A stretch of 64,000 nucleotides of DNA, taken from Margaritifera margaritifera (lineage: Eukaryota; Mollusca; Bivalvia; Unionida; Margaritiferidae). Below, one piece after another: positions 35,101-41,530 of the stretch (its first letter is position 1; each line of letters starts with the position of its first letter). The DNA is taken from positions 639,501 through 703,500 of the forward strand of contig JAQPZY010000984.1 in the NCBI GenBank assembly GCA_029931535.1. Reading direction: 5' to 3'. Under the pieces are notes generated by a model. It saw nothing but the letters and a program-made list of their open reading frames with translations, searched no databases and was not told the DNA's origin. A program made the position numbers and the translations under genes.

Positions 35101-38100
35101 GAATAGCATTTTATAAAAGAGTTACTCACCTGTAAATAGAAAATCTTGATGGTAAAAACAGAAGAATGGTCCACCCCTTATTAGAGGAGCTATCTGTTAA
35201 AATGAAAGGTTGTCATCTCGAAAATTGTGTTTGACACCTCCATTGTGGACATTACTAAAACTTGCACTTGGTCACATGCTGATGCAGTCCAGTACCGAAC
35301 CTTTCATAAGACTAATAGCAAACTAAATTATATTTGAATACTTAATAATTCCTAATATATAAAACACATGAGAAAAGGATTTGGTTTTTTTGCTCTTTTT
35401 TTTAAAATACATTTTTATTCACTGAAACCAATGGCTATATATGTGACCGGTGCAGGTTTTAGTATTATCCACAATGGAGGTATTAAACTCTTTGAGATGA
35501 AGACACTCACTTTAACGCTTAGCTCTTTTAATGAAGTGTGTCAGTCTTTTAATGCCTTTATGTTTGAGATTTTTGTATCCGCAGGTGAGTAGTTTGGTTT
35601 TAAATGTTATTCGTTATATTAGTGTCACTGAGCTAATGAATAGTGAAATGTGGTTCTCCCAGTTTTTGTCAATTTGGATCATGCGTGTAAATTATCAAGG
35701 ATATTTAATTACAAGCAAGCTATTCCCCCACTTTCTGAAAGTGATATTTGTCTGTGTATCTTATCTTCATCACTGCAGAGATGCATTTGTGTCCAAAAAC
35801 ATGAACATAAATAAACTTCTTTTAAAATGATGTCTGAACATTACAAGGCAAGAAAATATTATATTGGGCAAAAAGAACTTAGTGTTCTTAAACAAACAGT
35901 GACCAAAGACAGAGAAAATAGTACTAAACTTTTTCCTTTGATCCAGATTGTTGTACATTTGATAGATCAGATCTTGAGTAACCATGTGACCAAGTTTCAA
36001 ATGATTTAAATTGATGATAAATCTCAGTCACTTACGAAGAAAACAAAATTGTATGATTAAATTCCGGTTGAACTTGAGGCAAATGCATCCTGACATTAAG
36101 GTGATTCTTTTTTTAGTTAAGAACTCAAAATCGCATATTTATCACTTCTAAACACATTTTGCAAATAAACAAATGAACATCTATCTGTAAATAAGTGCAA
36201 TGAGTAATGTTGTCATTCATGTCAGTTAAATATCTTGTCTTTAATTCAGAGCACCTGTTATGCATGCTGAATTGCAACTGAATGATGTCACACCATGTGC
36301 AGCACACTTTTTGCAATTCAAAAACACAAAATAACAGAAATAACAAGCTTACATGAATGTATGTAATCCATTTAAAAGCCAGTGATGTCCGAAAAAGGCA
36401 CATTTTATTTGCAAAAAGTACTAATCCAAATAGAATAAGCACTGTTCACATGCATGATGTGTATTCCCAAGTTGAACTATTTTGTGATTTTAATATTGTT
36501 TGAGACCTGATCATTCTTGTTATTTTGTAAAGTCTATGATGTTTCTCAGCTGCATAAATCTTTGAAGGCTGACTATCCTGGCTAGGCACATCAGTTATTT
36601 GTCCAATCCAAATATGCCTTCAGAAATGGCTTGGGGTGCTTCCTACTGATTGGTATCTCAGTTTTCTTTTTTGTTGCTTAGGAAACACTGGACAGTTTTA
36701 GTGTCAGATTCACACAGAACAATGAAGCAGTCCTCATCAGTGTTGATACAGTGCTGAACATTGTCAAGTGATTTCAAATCTTCTCTTAGCACAGCTTTAG
36801 CTTCTTGAACATCTTCCTCCATGAATCCTTCAAAACTACAATCCTCCTCCAGCTATTCTGCAACTCAGAAAGGTCCCTTCAGTCCCTTTTCCCAGCATAT
36901 CTGTATACATTTTGGAGTCACTCTGTCTCGTGCTTTCTGCCAAAATACATCACCTCCTTGAAGTTTAACTTCTTCAATACATGTATTAATGAATTTTCAC
37001 TGTTTACCACAGATATTTAAAGTTCTCTTCTGTATGTAGTTCATCTTAAATGTTGAAATAATCCCTTGATCAAGAGGCTGTATCATGAGGGTCATATTTT
37101 TCAGCAAAAGAACAGCTTTTAATTTTTACATTGCAGATTACAGGGCATTTGGTATCTGGGTTAGTGGGGCAGTTATCAAGTAACAGATTCATCTTTTCTT
37201 CTGATCCTTTACTTCTTAAATATTGCCTGACTTGTATGAATTCCTTCAAAAAACCAATTTTCAAATATTGTGGCTGTCATCCATGTGCTTTTGCTATGAT
37301 TATACAAAAACCTCCGTGTTTTCATGTTTACAAAATGAGAACAGAAGTTGCGGTTTCTGTCCTGTTTGTGCATGCAAGGATTGTTATCCTGTCTTTCATT
37401 TATTTAAATCTCCGTTTCTTCTGCTCATTTGATTGCATTGCTAGCATTTTGTCAGGCAAGAGTTTATAGCACAGTCCATTTTTGTTGCAATTATAGATCT
37501 GCTCTTCACAATATCCTTAATTTTGGAATACCTGCCTCAGTTTCTGTCGGTTATGCCTCTGCAGCAACACTGTCAGCTGACTGAATTTCTCCACATGTTG
37601 TGTAAGAGCTTATTGCATGGTGGCTTTAAATCAGAATCTTGCCCATTTAACTCTCTTTTTCAAACTTCTCTGTCTGAGACTTTACTATTGTGCCTGAAAT
37701 GGGCACTGCTGCAACCTTTCCAGAACAAACCAAGTGTACAGAACACTATCCAATTCTGTGTCCTTTACTGATCTAGCTTTTTTGCATTCTAGTCTAGCAT
37801 CTTCATTTAAACCTGTTGCATATTATTAAGTTTTTCCTCCCCTTTTTTCCAACCCAGCAAAGTTGATTCAGGGACACCCAAGTCCTTAGCAGCTTTGCAT
37901 TTCACCAGAAGTTGCTTTAAAACATCCAACTTAACTTTAAAAAAATAAGCTTATCTTTTTCTGGACGTATGCATTGAGAAATTAAATGCCTCAATCCAAA
38001 TGATTTATGTGAACAGTGTTCTGTATTAATTCACTCATAAATACAGATAATACTGAATTTGTACTTAAATCTAGCTGATTTCAAACAAAGTGACACTTCA

Positions 38101-40514
38101 TTGTTTTAATAGACCTTATTTGTAGCTTTATAATGCAGATGAGCATATATCAGTGACTGTCACATTCTCTCAGGGAATTGAATAATGCACTTTTGGCTGC
38201 ATTGAAGCACTTGAGTCGCTAGTTTTACATGACAGATTCCAAAGACAAGATTATTGTAGGCCATTTTTTGGGACACTTTTCAACGAGAACAGATCACAGA
38301 AAGGATTAGTGGCGGCATGTACACAAGACATGCTGCACCTAATTCTTGCTATGATCTGTTGCCATCTGAAATGGAAGTTAACAAACCTACAATAATCTCG
38401 TCATTTGTATGATTGTTGAGGGTGTGTTTACTGAGATAAAGACACTGATCTGCTGGAGTGGGTTTAGTGCTAAAGGAAATGTTGACTCCTGTGTATTGTT
38501 ACTAAATACAATAATTGATACCGATTACAATAGTGGCTCATGGGTAATTTCTGGTGTCATACATCCGGTTAGAAAAATAATACCTGACATTGAATAAAAT
38601 AGTGGCTGAGTAGAGACAAATACTGACAGTACAAACATGTTTTTGGTGATGTCCAAATCAAGTACAGTGGTTTTGGTGTAAAGTTTTCAGCTAATGGATG
38701 TTCAGAATTCTTTTTTTTTAAAAATAAAAACCAAAAAATTAATTGTTATAATTTTGGTCACAGGGTCCATAGCATTACTGCTTTTTATCTGGAATTGCAT
38801 AACAGTGAAGTGCATTATAATGGGGGAGAGCTGTAGCTAGAGGATTAGTGTAAACAAGATAGTAATTGACAAATTGTTTCCATGTAGTTAGGACCCAAAA
38901 TTAAAAAAACAAAATCACACTAAAACTTGCACTAAACTTGAAATTCTGACAGCTGATTGGTCAATGATTGTGATCAGCCAATCAGATGTCCAAATTAAGA
39001 AATGAGTCAAAACATGACAGTGAGAATTGTTTGATATCTAGGGGCCTGATTTACTAGATCTGCTTAAAACTCCGGGGGTGGTGGAGGGGGAATAGATCAT
39101 AGGATTGCTATGATCTCAACCACTAGGTATTGACTATTGAGCCTTTTATAAAACAGCATTTTGTACTATCTGTGACTTTTCAATAGAAAATTATCCACTT
39201 TATTATTACATGGTATTTTCTGATATACGTTTATGAGCTAAACAAAATTCTACAGTAGAATGTCTAAAAAAGTTGTGGTGCTTTTGGTTGCTTTGAGTTT
39301 TCAATGTCAAAAGCAGGAGACGGTACTACTGCAAGAGTGAATTCTAAGTTTGAGCTGTTTAATGACCATTTCAATAAAAAATAATAACAGAATGAGCATC
39401 CTGCCAAGCAGTATTTATTGTTGTAGGCACGGCCATATTTCCTGTCAAAATCTCGCTACAAACGCTTCATTCTCCCTTTATAATGCTGTTTTACAGAAAG
39501 TCACATGACTGCTGTTTATCTTACACATGGATTTCCATTTATCTTACACATGATCACCATACAAGAATCAACATTTGTATTTGCTACATTCACATTCTGA
39601 TAGTTATATCAAATGCAGATAAAAATTAAAAATAAGACATATCAGTTTAAAGTTCAAATAAGACATCTCAGATAAAAGTTCAAATAAGATATCTCAGGTA
39701 AAAATTAAAATAAGACATCTCAGGCAAAAGTTCAAATAAGACATCTCAGGTAAAATTCAAATGAGACATATCTGGTAAAAATTCAAATAAGACATTTCAT
39801 AAAATTTTAAATAAGACTCGGATAAAAATTAAAATAAGACCTTTCGGGTAAAAATTCAAAAAAGACATCTTGGATAAAAATTAAAATAAGACATCTCAGG
39901 TAAAAATTAAAATAAGATGCCCTACCAGAAGAGAAAAAAGTGTGTCAAAGCTAAAGTTAAGCAGAAACACTGGGACAACTACACTAGTATGTTTTTGGAC
40001 GTCATAGGCTGTTTTCAGTTATGAGAGAGTTAAGCTTTTTGCAAGGTTTGTAGGATGGATATAGCCATTTACTATGGATGTAATTAAACTTTTGTGCTCC
40101 AACAAACACTTATCTTATGAAAAAGCAGTGGAGAGCAATGAAAAAATTTTTTTTAAAATTTATTCAGAATACTAAAAATCTATTTCAGTCAGGTTGGCTT
40201 CATATCTACACCGAACCCCAACGATCTCCCCACCAATACACACACACTTCTCACCTGTGTTCCAATTTTGCACTTTCAAAAGTTTGCAGGTATGTAAAAT
40301 ACGTGAATCATGAATTCAGGAGTAAAGGTAAAACAAAATTTAAGTTTAACAGAAAATATCTCATTTACAATGAACTTATTTTGTGTTGCAGGAGGATGTG
40401 GAATTTGAAAATGAAATCTGGAAGAAGGTGGAACAAAGTTACCAGCAGTCCTCTGTTGAAGTGACAGAACTCTTGCACAAAAAGATGCAATATCTCGCCT
40501 CACTTAAATTATGA
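5360..40514 (+). CDS. NAA25: NatB acetyltransferase auxiliary subunit NAA25, C-terminal seven exons (5' part outside window)
   Basis: NAA25 (MDM20) is the TPR-superhelix subunit that binds catalytic NAA20 and anchors NatB to ribosomes, where the complex acetylates nascent N-termini beginning Met-Asp, Met-Glu, Met-Asn or Met-Gln. Seven exons joined at canonical acceptors and matching phases (0-0, 0-1, 1-1, 1-0, 0-0, 0-0, 0-stop) give 289 codons and a TGA. The product matches the end of the ~970-residue animal protein as I remember it: WLKVRNMTMRIL (human WLRIRSLTLRL), a YPF motif, ALENLVLCAE (human LLENLVFFVE), RILRPIK before a Lys-rich run, MPPTF, and a terminal KVEQSY...LKL helix. I see no in-frame stop or frameshift, so the gene looks functional. 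The introns total about 34 kb and are filled with transposons. Exons for the first ~70% are not in the window. There are no bacterial-style regulatory signals; a clear AATAAA after the stop was not found. Confidence 0.9.
5595..6125 (+). repeat. Family 2 interspersed repeat
   Basis: Head: AAGGCCAAGTGAGCTTATGG near 5610. It is followed by ~110-150-bp units repeating CAGAATTTGATCAAATTTGA, AAAGCATCCTGGCAGGAAGA, and TACAAATGATACCGAT...ATGGCTGCCATTACT. Related copies lie at 28320, 59065 and 60815. The last unit is cut where the DIRS terminal repeat begins. Confidence 0.75.
6126..6315 (+). repeat. DIRS left inverted terminal repeat
   Basis: TTACTCTCTGCT, CTTTCCATCTATA, AAGTAACTCTTACA and GATGTAACCAGTTTAA occur here in the same order as in the reverse complement of 10520-10688, with ~80% identity by eye outside a C/T-rich block at 6150-6180. 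Confidence 0.8.
6664..6870 (+). pseudogene. DIRS ORF1 N-terminus, Cys/His zinc-finger-like
   Basis: From ATG at 6664 the frame reads MSIKCKKCRCF...HETCLACRKCSMC, a CxxC...HxxCxxCRxC pattern seen at the start of DIRS ORF1 proteins. It stops after 68 codons; later ORF1-like sequence (see 7641-8100) is in other frames. Confidence 0.65.
7641..8100 (+). pseudogene. DIRS ORF1 (gag-like) remnant
   Basis: LAEKAGSDYGWELVGHIAKV and the following VVGKATHHMM (7641-7823), then a region reading RRDAFHHVATQRF (7849 on), resemble the capsid-like C-terminal part of DIRS ORF1, where RRDA and VVG motifs are common. Several frameshifts are needed. Assignment rests on position and these short motifs. Confidence 0.5.
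8254..9125 (+). pseudogene. DIRS reverse transcriptase, interrupted by a SINE
   Basis: KEIEFLLIKRAVDVV (8404 on), then after a stop MVTKTNGNLRLVIDLSRLNQ (8488 on), are the finger/palm entry of a DIRS RT. The frame is broken at 8567 by the SINE and resumes at 8831. IHMVSQKYLCIR-like and a YQFYAFPFGLNLS block (8890-9010) are the FAFGYxRVEYQF...PFGL region. The YxDD active-site block is not recognisable. Confidence 0.8.
8568..8816 (+). mobile_element. tRNA-derived SINE with perfect target-site duplication
   Basis: A Leu/Ser-tRNA-like head with A box TGGTCTAAGGCG (8587) and B box GGTTCGAGTCT (8641), a central region with TGGTTCTTCCCGGGG, a 3' module ATCATGTGCTGAAAAATGGC, and a (CAA)n tail. The flanks are identical: ACTGCCCTGAAGTT at 8554-8567 and 8817-8830. 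Length 249 bp. It resembles molluscan tRNA-derived SINEs (V-SINE/RUDI-like), but I cannot name the family firmly. Confidence 0.92.
9213..10080 (+). pseudogene. DIRS tyrosine recombinase remnant
   Basis: FLFIFEVKKLAPIIIRGYIS and NNIRRNKDLSDL-like sequence (9270-9420) form the core-binding domain. After frame breaks, LRRTENAHSGHQRLFLLVK (9783 on) and AHEIRAISLSLAF...FFNFYLCDM (9950-10075) form the catalytic C-terminus. The AHEIRA segment carries the conserved HxxR part of the tyrosine-recombinase signature, and the Tyr in NFYL is the expected nucleophile. Confidence 0.8.
10413..10741. repeat. DIRS right terminal repeat bracketed by a second inverted pair
   Basis: 10520-10688 is the right inverted terminal repeat. 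It is flanked by a further inverted pair, 10413-10462 (AAATTTTGTAGTAAATTATG) and 10694-10741 (CATAATTTACTACAAAATTT). The CTTTCAG/GTAAGT signals at 10649 and 10702 belong to these repeats and do not define an exon. Confidence 0.75.
10745..12189. other. Intronic sequence without recognised feature
   Basis: AT-rich, no frame above 60 codons with splice signals. A short ATCCATCCGT block near 11785 resembles repeat heads seen elsewhere, but no array follows. Confidence 0.5.
12786..14809 (+). mobile_element. Tigger/pogo DNA transposon 1, internally deleted
   Basis: Terminal inverted repeats CAGTAAAGCCCCGCTATAGC (12786) and GCTATAGCGGGGCTTTACTG (ending 14809) are perfect over 20 bp and flanked by TA (12784-12785, 14810-14811), the pogo/Tigger target duplication. 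A second inner copy of GATATAACAC.ATCGTGGC occurs at 12970. Only the transposase N-terminus remains (13425-13538). Confidence 0.95.
13425..13538 (+). pseudogene. Tigger transposase N-terminus (CENP-B-type helix-turn-helix)
   Basis: MDNGIQKRKAITVKEKLEAL followed by GRIKSGVKRMHAI is the first DNA-binding helix-turn-helix of CENP-B/Tigger transposases. The frame ends in TAG at 13538; shifting by one base continues as LGLHKSSKQCGG-like sequence, so a single indel broke it. The DDE domain is absent. Confidence 0.85.
15984..16069. repeat. Hairpin element
   Basis: GTTAATTTTATGGTG...TTATATGAGAACA (15984-16021) is inverted at 16033-16069 as TGTTCTCATATGAAAACTGC...CATAAAATTAAC with few mismatches and an 11-base loop. 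Confidence 0.7.
16340..16463 (+). CDS. NAA25: NAA25 exon (window exon 2), GC donor
   Basis: Follows TTATTTTCAG. It opens TAT CCT TTC CAG (YPFQMAFRTRL), matching the YPF..P.TRM segment of human NAA25, and runs 41 codons plus one base. The best donor is ATAG|GCAAGT, a GC-AG intron with an otherwise strong consensus; no GT donor in the correct phase exists at this point. A 60-bp tandem copy of the exon end (16481-16540) offers a GT donor, but reading into it meets an in-frame TAG. Confidence 0.85.
16421..16540 (+). repeat. 60-bp tandem duplication across the NAA25 exon/intron border
   Basis: GACAATGTATTGTATGCCAA at 16421 and GACAATATGCTTTATGCCAA at 16481 start two units exactly 60 bases apart. 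The first holds the exon end and GC donor; the second holds a matching GT donor (CATAG|GTATCT) preceded by an in-frame TAG. Confidence 0.9.
16660..17935 (+). repeat. Family 4 tandem array with AGGTCA direct repeats
   Basis: About eight diverged ~140-150-bp units with CCAAACTTTGT.GATGGCTTGC, GATAAGAAAGG, TTTTGGGGTCAA and GGTCAAAGGTCA-like blocks. AGGTCA half-sites lie in direct orientation: 17085-17097 (spacing 1), 17400-17411 (spacing 0), 17538-17556. A (GTAT)n microsatellite at 17110-17170 interrupts it. Confidence 0.75.
17990..18310 (+). repeat. Family 5 repeat unit
   Basis: TGCTTGAAGTAGACAAATGA, GTGTGCATATTTGTATGCAT, GGCCTGATTAGGTTTTCATG and GTGTTACAAACAGAGAT recur in diverged form at 18890-19020 and 26140-26265. 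Confidence 0.55.
18341..18400 (+). CDS. NAA25: NAA25 exon (window exon 3)
   Basis: A 60-base exon, phase 1 to phase 1, between TTCTTTTTAG and GTAAGT. It encodes DKVDNVKEEKLKTCVPSLLE plus the first base of a Gly codon. It is open only in the frame supplied by the previous exon, and it joins the next exon as SLLEGLVSKHKC, which parallels SLLDQL..VFSKCK of the human protein. Confidence 0.83.
18401..18780. other. Intron, nothing recognised
   Basis: AT-rich sequence directly after NAA25 window exon 3; no repeat family or exon signal seen. Confidence 0.5.
18820..19035 (+). repeat. Family 5 repeat, second copy with head
   Basis: Starts with a potential hairpin TGACCCCACTGC...GGAAGGGGCCA, then TGTCCATCCATCTGTCCC, a head style shared with other families here. 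The body repeats GCAAAAACTACTC, TTTGCTTGCATATTTGTATC and ACCTGATTAGATTTTCAGAG from the copy at 17990. Confidence 0.55.
19060..20146 (+). mobile_element. 5'-truncated LINE (I/Nimb-like) with RNase H domain and 3' tail
   Basis: A non-LTR retrotransposon 3' end in sense orientation. RNase H motifs are spread over three frames: SIFSAEVKVILTAL (19208), IFSDSLLKAM, then CWLPSHIGIKGNERADKAAK (19399); the acidic residues and His are kept. Then comes the C-terminal RDEVVVCQSHIGHTFLTHAY region and, one frame over, VEQILVGCVDFH...GLYKKF with stop at 19884-19886. The 3' UTR ends GCCACTTCTGTGCTGAGGTG and (TACA)n at 20140. At least three frame breaks make it inactive. Confidence 0.88.
20150..24310 (+). repeat. 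Family 3 tandem array with AGGTCAnnnTGACCT palindromes, split by a Tigger
   Basis: Alternating ~150-bp half-units (period ~305 bp, e.g. GGTTAAGTTT at 22763 and 23070). Features are GATGCATCTTGATGAGTAC, TCACTGTGACCTATATTTCA, TTTTACTGGCTTAGG and TTCATGCTAGAATCAT. Bases 20150-20560 and 22080-24310 are the same array separated by the insertion at 20562-22078. Perfect 15-bp palindromes are at 23031-23045 and 23600-23614. Confidence 0.8.
20562..22078. mobile_element. Tigger/pogo-type transposon 2, non-autonomous
   Basis: Ends CACTGCTCCCTCGATAACTC (20562) and GAGTTATCGAGGGAGCGGTG (to 22078) are inverted over 20 bp with one mismatch, flanked by TA on both sides. Subterminal CTATAAGCGAGGGCGCGAG near 20613 is echoed by GTTATAAGCGGGTTCGCGAG at 22042. 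No transposase was recognised in 1.5 kb; a 93-codon frame on the - strand (20722-21003) matches nothing I know. Confidence 0.92.
24757..25679. mobile_element. Long foldback (inverted-repeat) element
   Basis: Arms of roughly 380 bp: left TTGCAGTTGCACACATAGCC...GATTTCTTA (24757), right TAAGAAATCAAGGGCTAGGT...CTGCAA (to 25679). Inner matches include CTTTTCACAAGAAAAATG / AATTTTTCTTGTGAAAAG and CCACCAACTTTCAT / ATGAAAGTTGGTGG. The loop is about 25130-25290. The 123-codon frame at 24798-25169 lies within the left arm and is not a gene. Confidence 0.85.
25680..26536. other. Intron with a Family 5-like relic and a (CATA)n microsatellite
   Basis: 26140-26265 resembles Family 5 (GCATATATGTGTTACAAACA). 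26408-26477 is about 17 copies of CATA, ending 60 bases before the NAA25 acceptor. Nothing else recognised. Confidence 0.6.
26537..26634 (+). CDS. NAA25: NAA25 exon (window exon 4)
   Basis: 98 bases, phase 1 to phase 0, between TATATTGCAG and GTAAGT. Only the frame set by the preceding exon is open; the other two have stops within 35 bases. It encodes GLVSKHKCSIVKEQENGH then ADALENLVLCAE, the most recognisable match to animal NAA25 (LLENLVFFVE). It lies just after a CATA microsatellite (26408-26477). Confidence 0.87.
26695..28312 (+). mobile_element. Family 1 composite element, complete copy 2
   Basis: Head at 26695-26830 (CATATATCAAGAGAGCTTAT, GGGATGGTCCGTCG, TTAGCACAAGTTTGTTATC, GAAACTTTACACA). 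About ten 146-bp units run 26840-28200 with CATCTTGAAAATCTTGTTAT, GAATGGATGGTCATAT, TTTTCACCAGAAGACTTCT, TGTCTAGTTGGTCCTAAATG and TGACATCCAATATGGC. The tail at 28200-28312 has TTTCAGCACTCAGTAATTTA, GGAAATTCTTTTCAGCCAGT and AGTGAGAGACTC. About 1.62 kb. Confidence 0.85.
28320..28800 (+). repeat. Family 2 repeat, copy abutting Family 1
   Basis: Head TGTAAGGCCAAGCTTATGGC at 28330, then CAGAATTTGATCAAATGTGA, GAAAGCATCCTGACAGGAGG and TACAAATTACGCCGAT units. It begins within 20 bases of the Family 1 tail. Confidence 0.75.
29053..29125. repeat. (TA)n(CA)n microsatellite
   Basis: About 25 TA dinucleotides followed by CA repeats. It generates several Tyr/Ile open frames on the - strand that are not genes. 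Confidence 0.95.
29126..29988. other. Intron, nothing recognised
   Basis: Two frames of about 81 codons (29596-29841, 29760-30008) overlap in different phases and have no splice signals or family match. Confidence 0.5.
29989..30191 (+). repeat. 40-bp minisatellite, five copies
   Basis: Unit ATTGCTTACTCTGGAGTTAA followed by TGTTTGAAAGGTGGTAATAG, five diverged copies ending 86 bases before NAA25 window exon 5. Confidence 0.9.
30277..30387 (+). CDS. NAA25: NAA25 exon (window exon 5), lysine-rich linker
   Basis: 37 codons, phase 0 at both ends, between GTATTTCAG and GTAATT. It encodes SVSHITVLAGVCHRILRPIK, then a basic run (NKRNKKKKGVKLEM). Human NAA25 has VLRPYK followed by a poly-Lys block in the same place. 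I infer the basic patch is a surface region of the C-terminal lobe; a ribosome contact is possible but not shown by sequence. Confidence 0.88.
30388..31299. other. Intron with poly-C runs and a dense inverted-repeat cluster
   Basis: 30949-31030 repeats ACTGGTC/GACCAGT in both orientations, including 9-bp arms ACCAGTGAC and GTCACTGGT at 30969-30988. Poly-C/T tracts lie at 31065-31090 and 31167-31183. No gene recognised. Confidence 0.6.
31938..32046 (+). mobile_element. 5'-truncated SINE copy
   Basis: Starts AGTGGTTCTTCCTTGGG and matches the 3' two-thirds of the SINE at 8568: GGTTCTTCCCCCACTAAATA, TATACTGGCCGC, ATAATGTGCTGAAAAATGG, then a CAAAACCAAA tail. The tRNA head is missing. It sits upstream of the recombinase remnant. 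Confidence 0.8.
32055..32707 (+). pseudogene. DIRS tyrosine recombinase remnant 2
   Basis: MATIKGYRADLSITLKFSR (core-binding start), then LTLKTVFLLSLASAKRRSEL and the following HVLSMEKCCLRF (32205-32300), then PGFLAKNRLPSVTALPIEIP (32348 on). After further frame breaks comes RAYQFLTERDFSFMRIKA (32548 on). This is the order and wording of DIRS recombinase catalytic domains; the RRSEL Arg is the first catalytic Arg. Confidence 0.85.
32750..33185. repeat. Possible MITE with decayed inverted ends
   Basis: Left ATATGCCAACCATTATGC...GGCATAAGCATTACACTTT and right AAAGTGTAAT-type blocks (inverted at 33070-33150) with GGGGTTGGGATGTATGCC at the right edge suggest inverted termini of ~60 bp. Alignment by eye is loose. 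Confidence 0.4.
33190..34377. other. Intron, nothing recognised
   Basis: A 99-codon frame at 33673-33972 has no splice partners or family match. The stretch ends at the NAA25 acceptor. Confidence 0.5.
34378..34527 (+). CDS. NAA25: NAA25 exon (window exon 6)
   Basis: 50 codons, phase 0 at both ends, between TTTACTTTAG and GTAAAA. It begins PPTFENYNLMLAALEKAAQD, corresponding to PPVF.SF.DYV..L of the human protein, and continues as an amphipathic helix then DPVFLSIDLSSLKL. Part of an acidic/serine-rich turn (TDSLSDKQ) closes the exon. Confidence 0.88.
35020..35700. repeat. Foldback element nested in Tigger 3
   Basis: Outer arms TTGGGAGAACCACGTTTAAC (35051) and GTGAAATGTGGTTCTCCCAG (to ~35661). 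Inner arms ACACCTCCATTGTGGACATT (35234) and TTATCCACAATGGAGGTATT (35465). The pairing continues along both arms at roughly 75% by eye. Confidence 0.8.
36750..37970 (-). pseudogene. Tigger/jerky-type DDE transposase remnant
   Basis: On the - strand, from about 37960 down: KCKAAKDLGVPESTLLGWKK (CENP-B helix-turn-helix), then near 37500 IYNCNKNGLCYKLLPDKML (family: YNADETGL), KSTWMTATIFENWF, FIQVRQYLRSKGSEEKMNLL with LLDNCPTNPD near 37175, and an IQPLDQGIISTFK-like block near 37070. The second catalytic Asp (LLDN) is kept, but the first Asp position reads NKN. Multiple frameshifts; inactive. Confidence 0.85.
38249..38397. repeat. Small hairpin element
   Basis: GATTATTGTAGG (38249-38260) and CCTACAATAATC (38386-38397) are perfect inverted ends; inner AACAGATCACAGAAAGGATT and AATTCTTGCTATGATCTGTT also pair. 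Confidence 0.7.
38836..39625. other. Intron, nothing recognised
   Basis: AT-rich; no repeat family or exon signal identified between Tigger 3 and the 26-bp minisatellite. Confidence 0.45.
39626..39920 (+). repeat. ~26-bp minisatellite
   Basis: About a dozen copies of AAATAAGACATCTCAGGTAA plus AAATTC with substitutions and small indels, in the last NAA25 intron. Confidence 0.9.
40392..40514 (+). CDS. NAA25: NAA25 terminal exon with stop codon
   Basis: 40 codons plus TGA after TTGTGTTGCAG. It encodes EDVEFENEIWKKVEQSYQQS and ends KMQYLASLKL. The human protein ends with a similar helix (KVQSSYLHSLLEMGELLKK) and a short Leu/Lys tail. The stop falls at the same place as in the family, so this is the true C-terminus. 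Confidence 0.88.
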   Translation, partial: EDVEFENEIWKKVEQSYQQSSVEVTELLHKKMQYLASLKL

Positions 40515-41530
40515 TGAAAGCATGTGTGGACTTCGTATCAGGATTAGATGAGATTTGCTGTTCTGGCTTTTGACACCAGATGTATTTTGTTCTACAGAAC
40601 ATAAACAATGAAATAGACCTCAAAAATGATGTTGGTACCATAGAAGACTTGTCATCTAGGTTATTGTTAAATATCTTGCTGTATGTTTAGACCGAGTTCA
40701 GTCCGGTGACAATCCACAAGTTTTATATACGGAGGGACCATGTCTGTTTATGGGTGTACCAGTTGGGATGTCGGGTTGGGTTGCTACAAACCATGAATGT
40801 GAAGACCCCCCCCCCCCCTTCTCCCTGAATAGTATTTTTTTTTAACTATGGGGAAAACAAATATTTTTGCAAAACCATGAAAAATAATACATTGGAATCC
40901 ACCATGGTATGATGTGTGCACAGATGTTTGGTTTTCACAACTTTCTGCTTTATGTTAGCCAAACTTTCAGAAAATTTGCACCCTGCATCATTAAGGATCT
41001 TTAGGACATGTCAGTCTTGGTGGTTAAAGTTTGTATGTTGATCCCTTTGTTGCAGAAAATTGTTTTGTTCAGTAGGAGGTTTTCACCTATAGTACATTGT
41101 ATTGATAGCAGAAGTTTCAATATGACTAATTAGGTTTTGGAATTGATTTAACGGTTGATATATGTTTATCAGACCTGATCAACCATTGCTTTAATCAGTT
41201 GGAGTCTTTTCGCATGCTTGGAAACATTTCTGTGTCTCTAAATTCAGTGAATAATTACTGTTACGACCAGGTTATTTTACAGAAACTCCGGATGTCTGGT
41301 ACTGGTGATCGATGACAAGTAAGAGTATATTGATATGGTTTATCATTGATCTGATAAACATATTGGGTTGTGATGCAGTGAAAACGTTGAAACCAAATGA
41401 GTAAAAACAAAATATTTTAAAGAAAAAAACTAATCTTTTATTATCAATTATGGAAAATTGTAATCTAATGCTTCATCATTTCACTTTTCCGACCAGAGTA
41501 GACTGTCTGGGTTAATCTGATTGATTTGAA
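40515..41530. other. NAA25 3' UTR and downstream sequence
   Basis: Sequence after the NAA25 stop. I did not find a canonical AATAAA followed by a GT-rich element, so the 3' UTR end cannot be placed. A 14-bp inverted pair (ATATGTTTATCAGA at 41160, TCTGATAAACATAT at 41350) marks a possible small element. Confidence 0.5.

Larger units (their letters stand above)
34706..38833 (-). mobile_element. Tigger/pogo transposon 3 with transposase relic and nested insertions
   Basis: Ends CAGCTCTTCCCTGTTAAAAT (34706) and GCATTATAATGGGGGAGAGC followed by TG (to 38833) are imperfect inverted repeats flanked by TA (34704-34705, 38834-38835). At 4.1 kb it is longer than usual Tiggers because it holds a ~650-bp foldback (35020-35700) and a small hairpin (38249-38397). 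The transposase reads on the - strand, antisense to NAA25. Confidence 0.85.
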
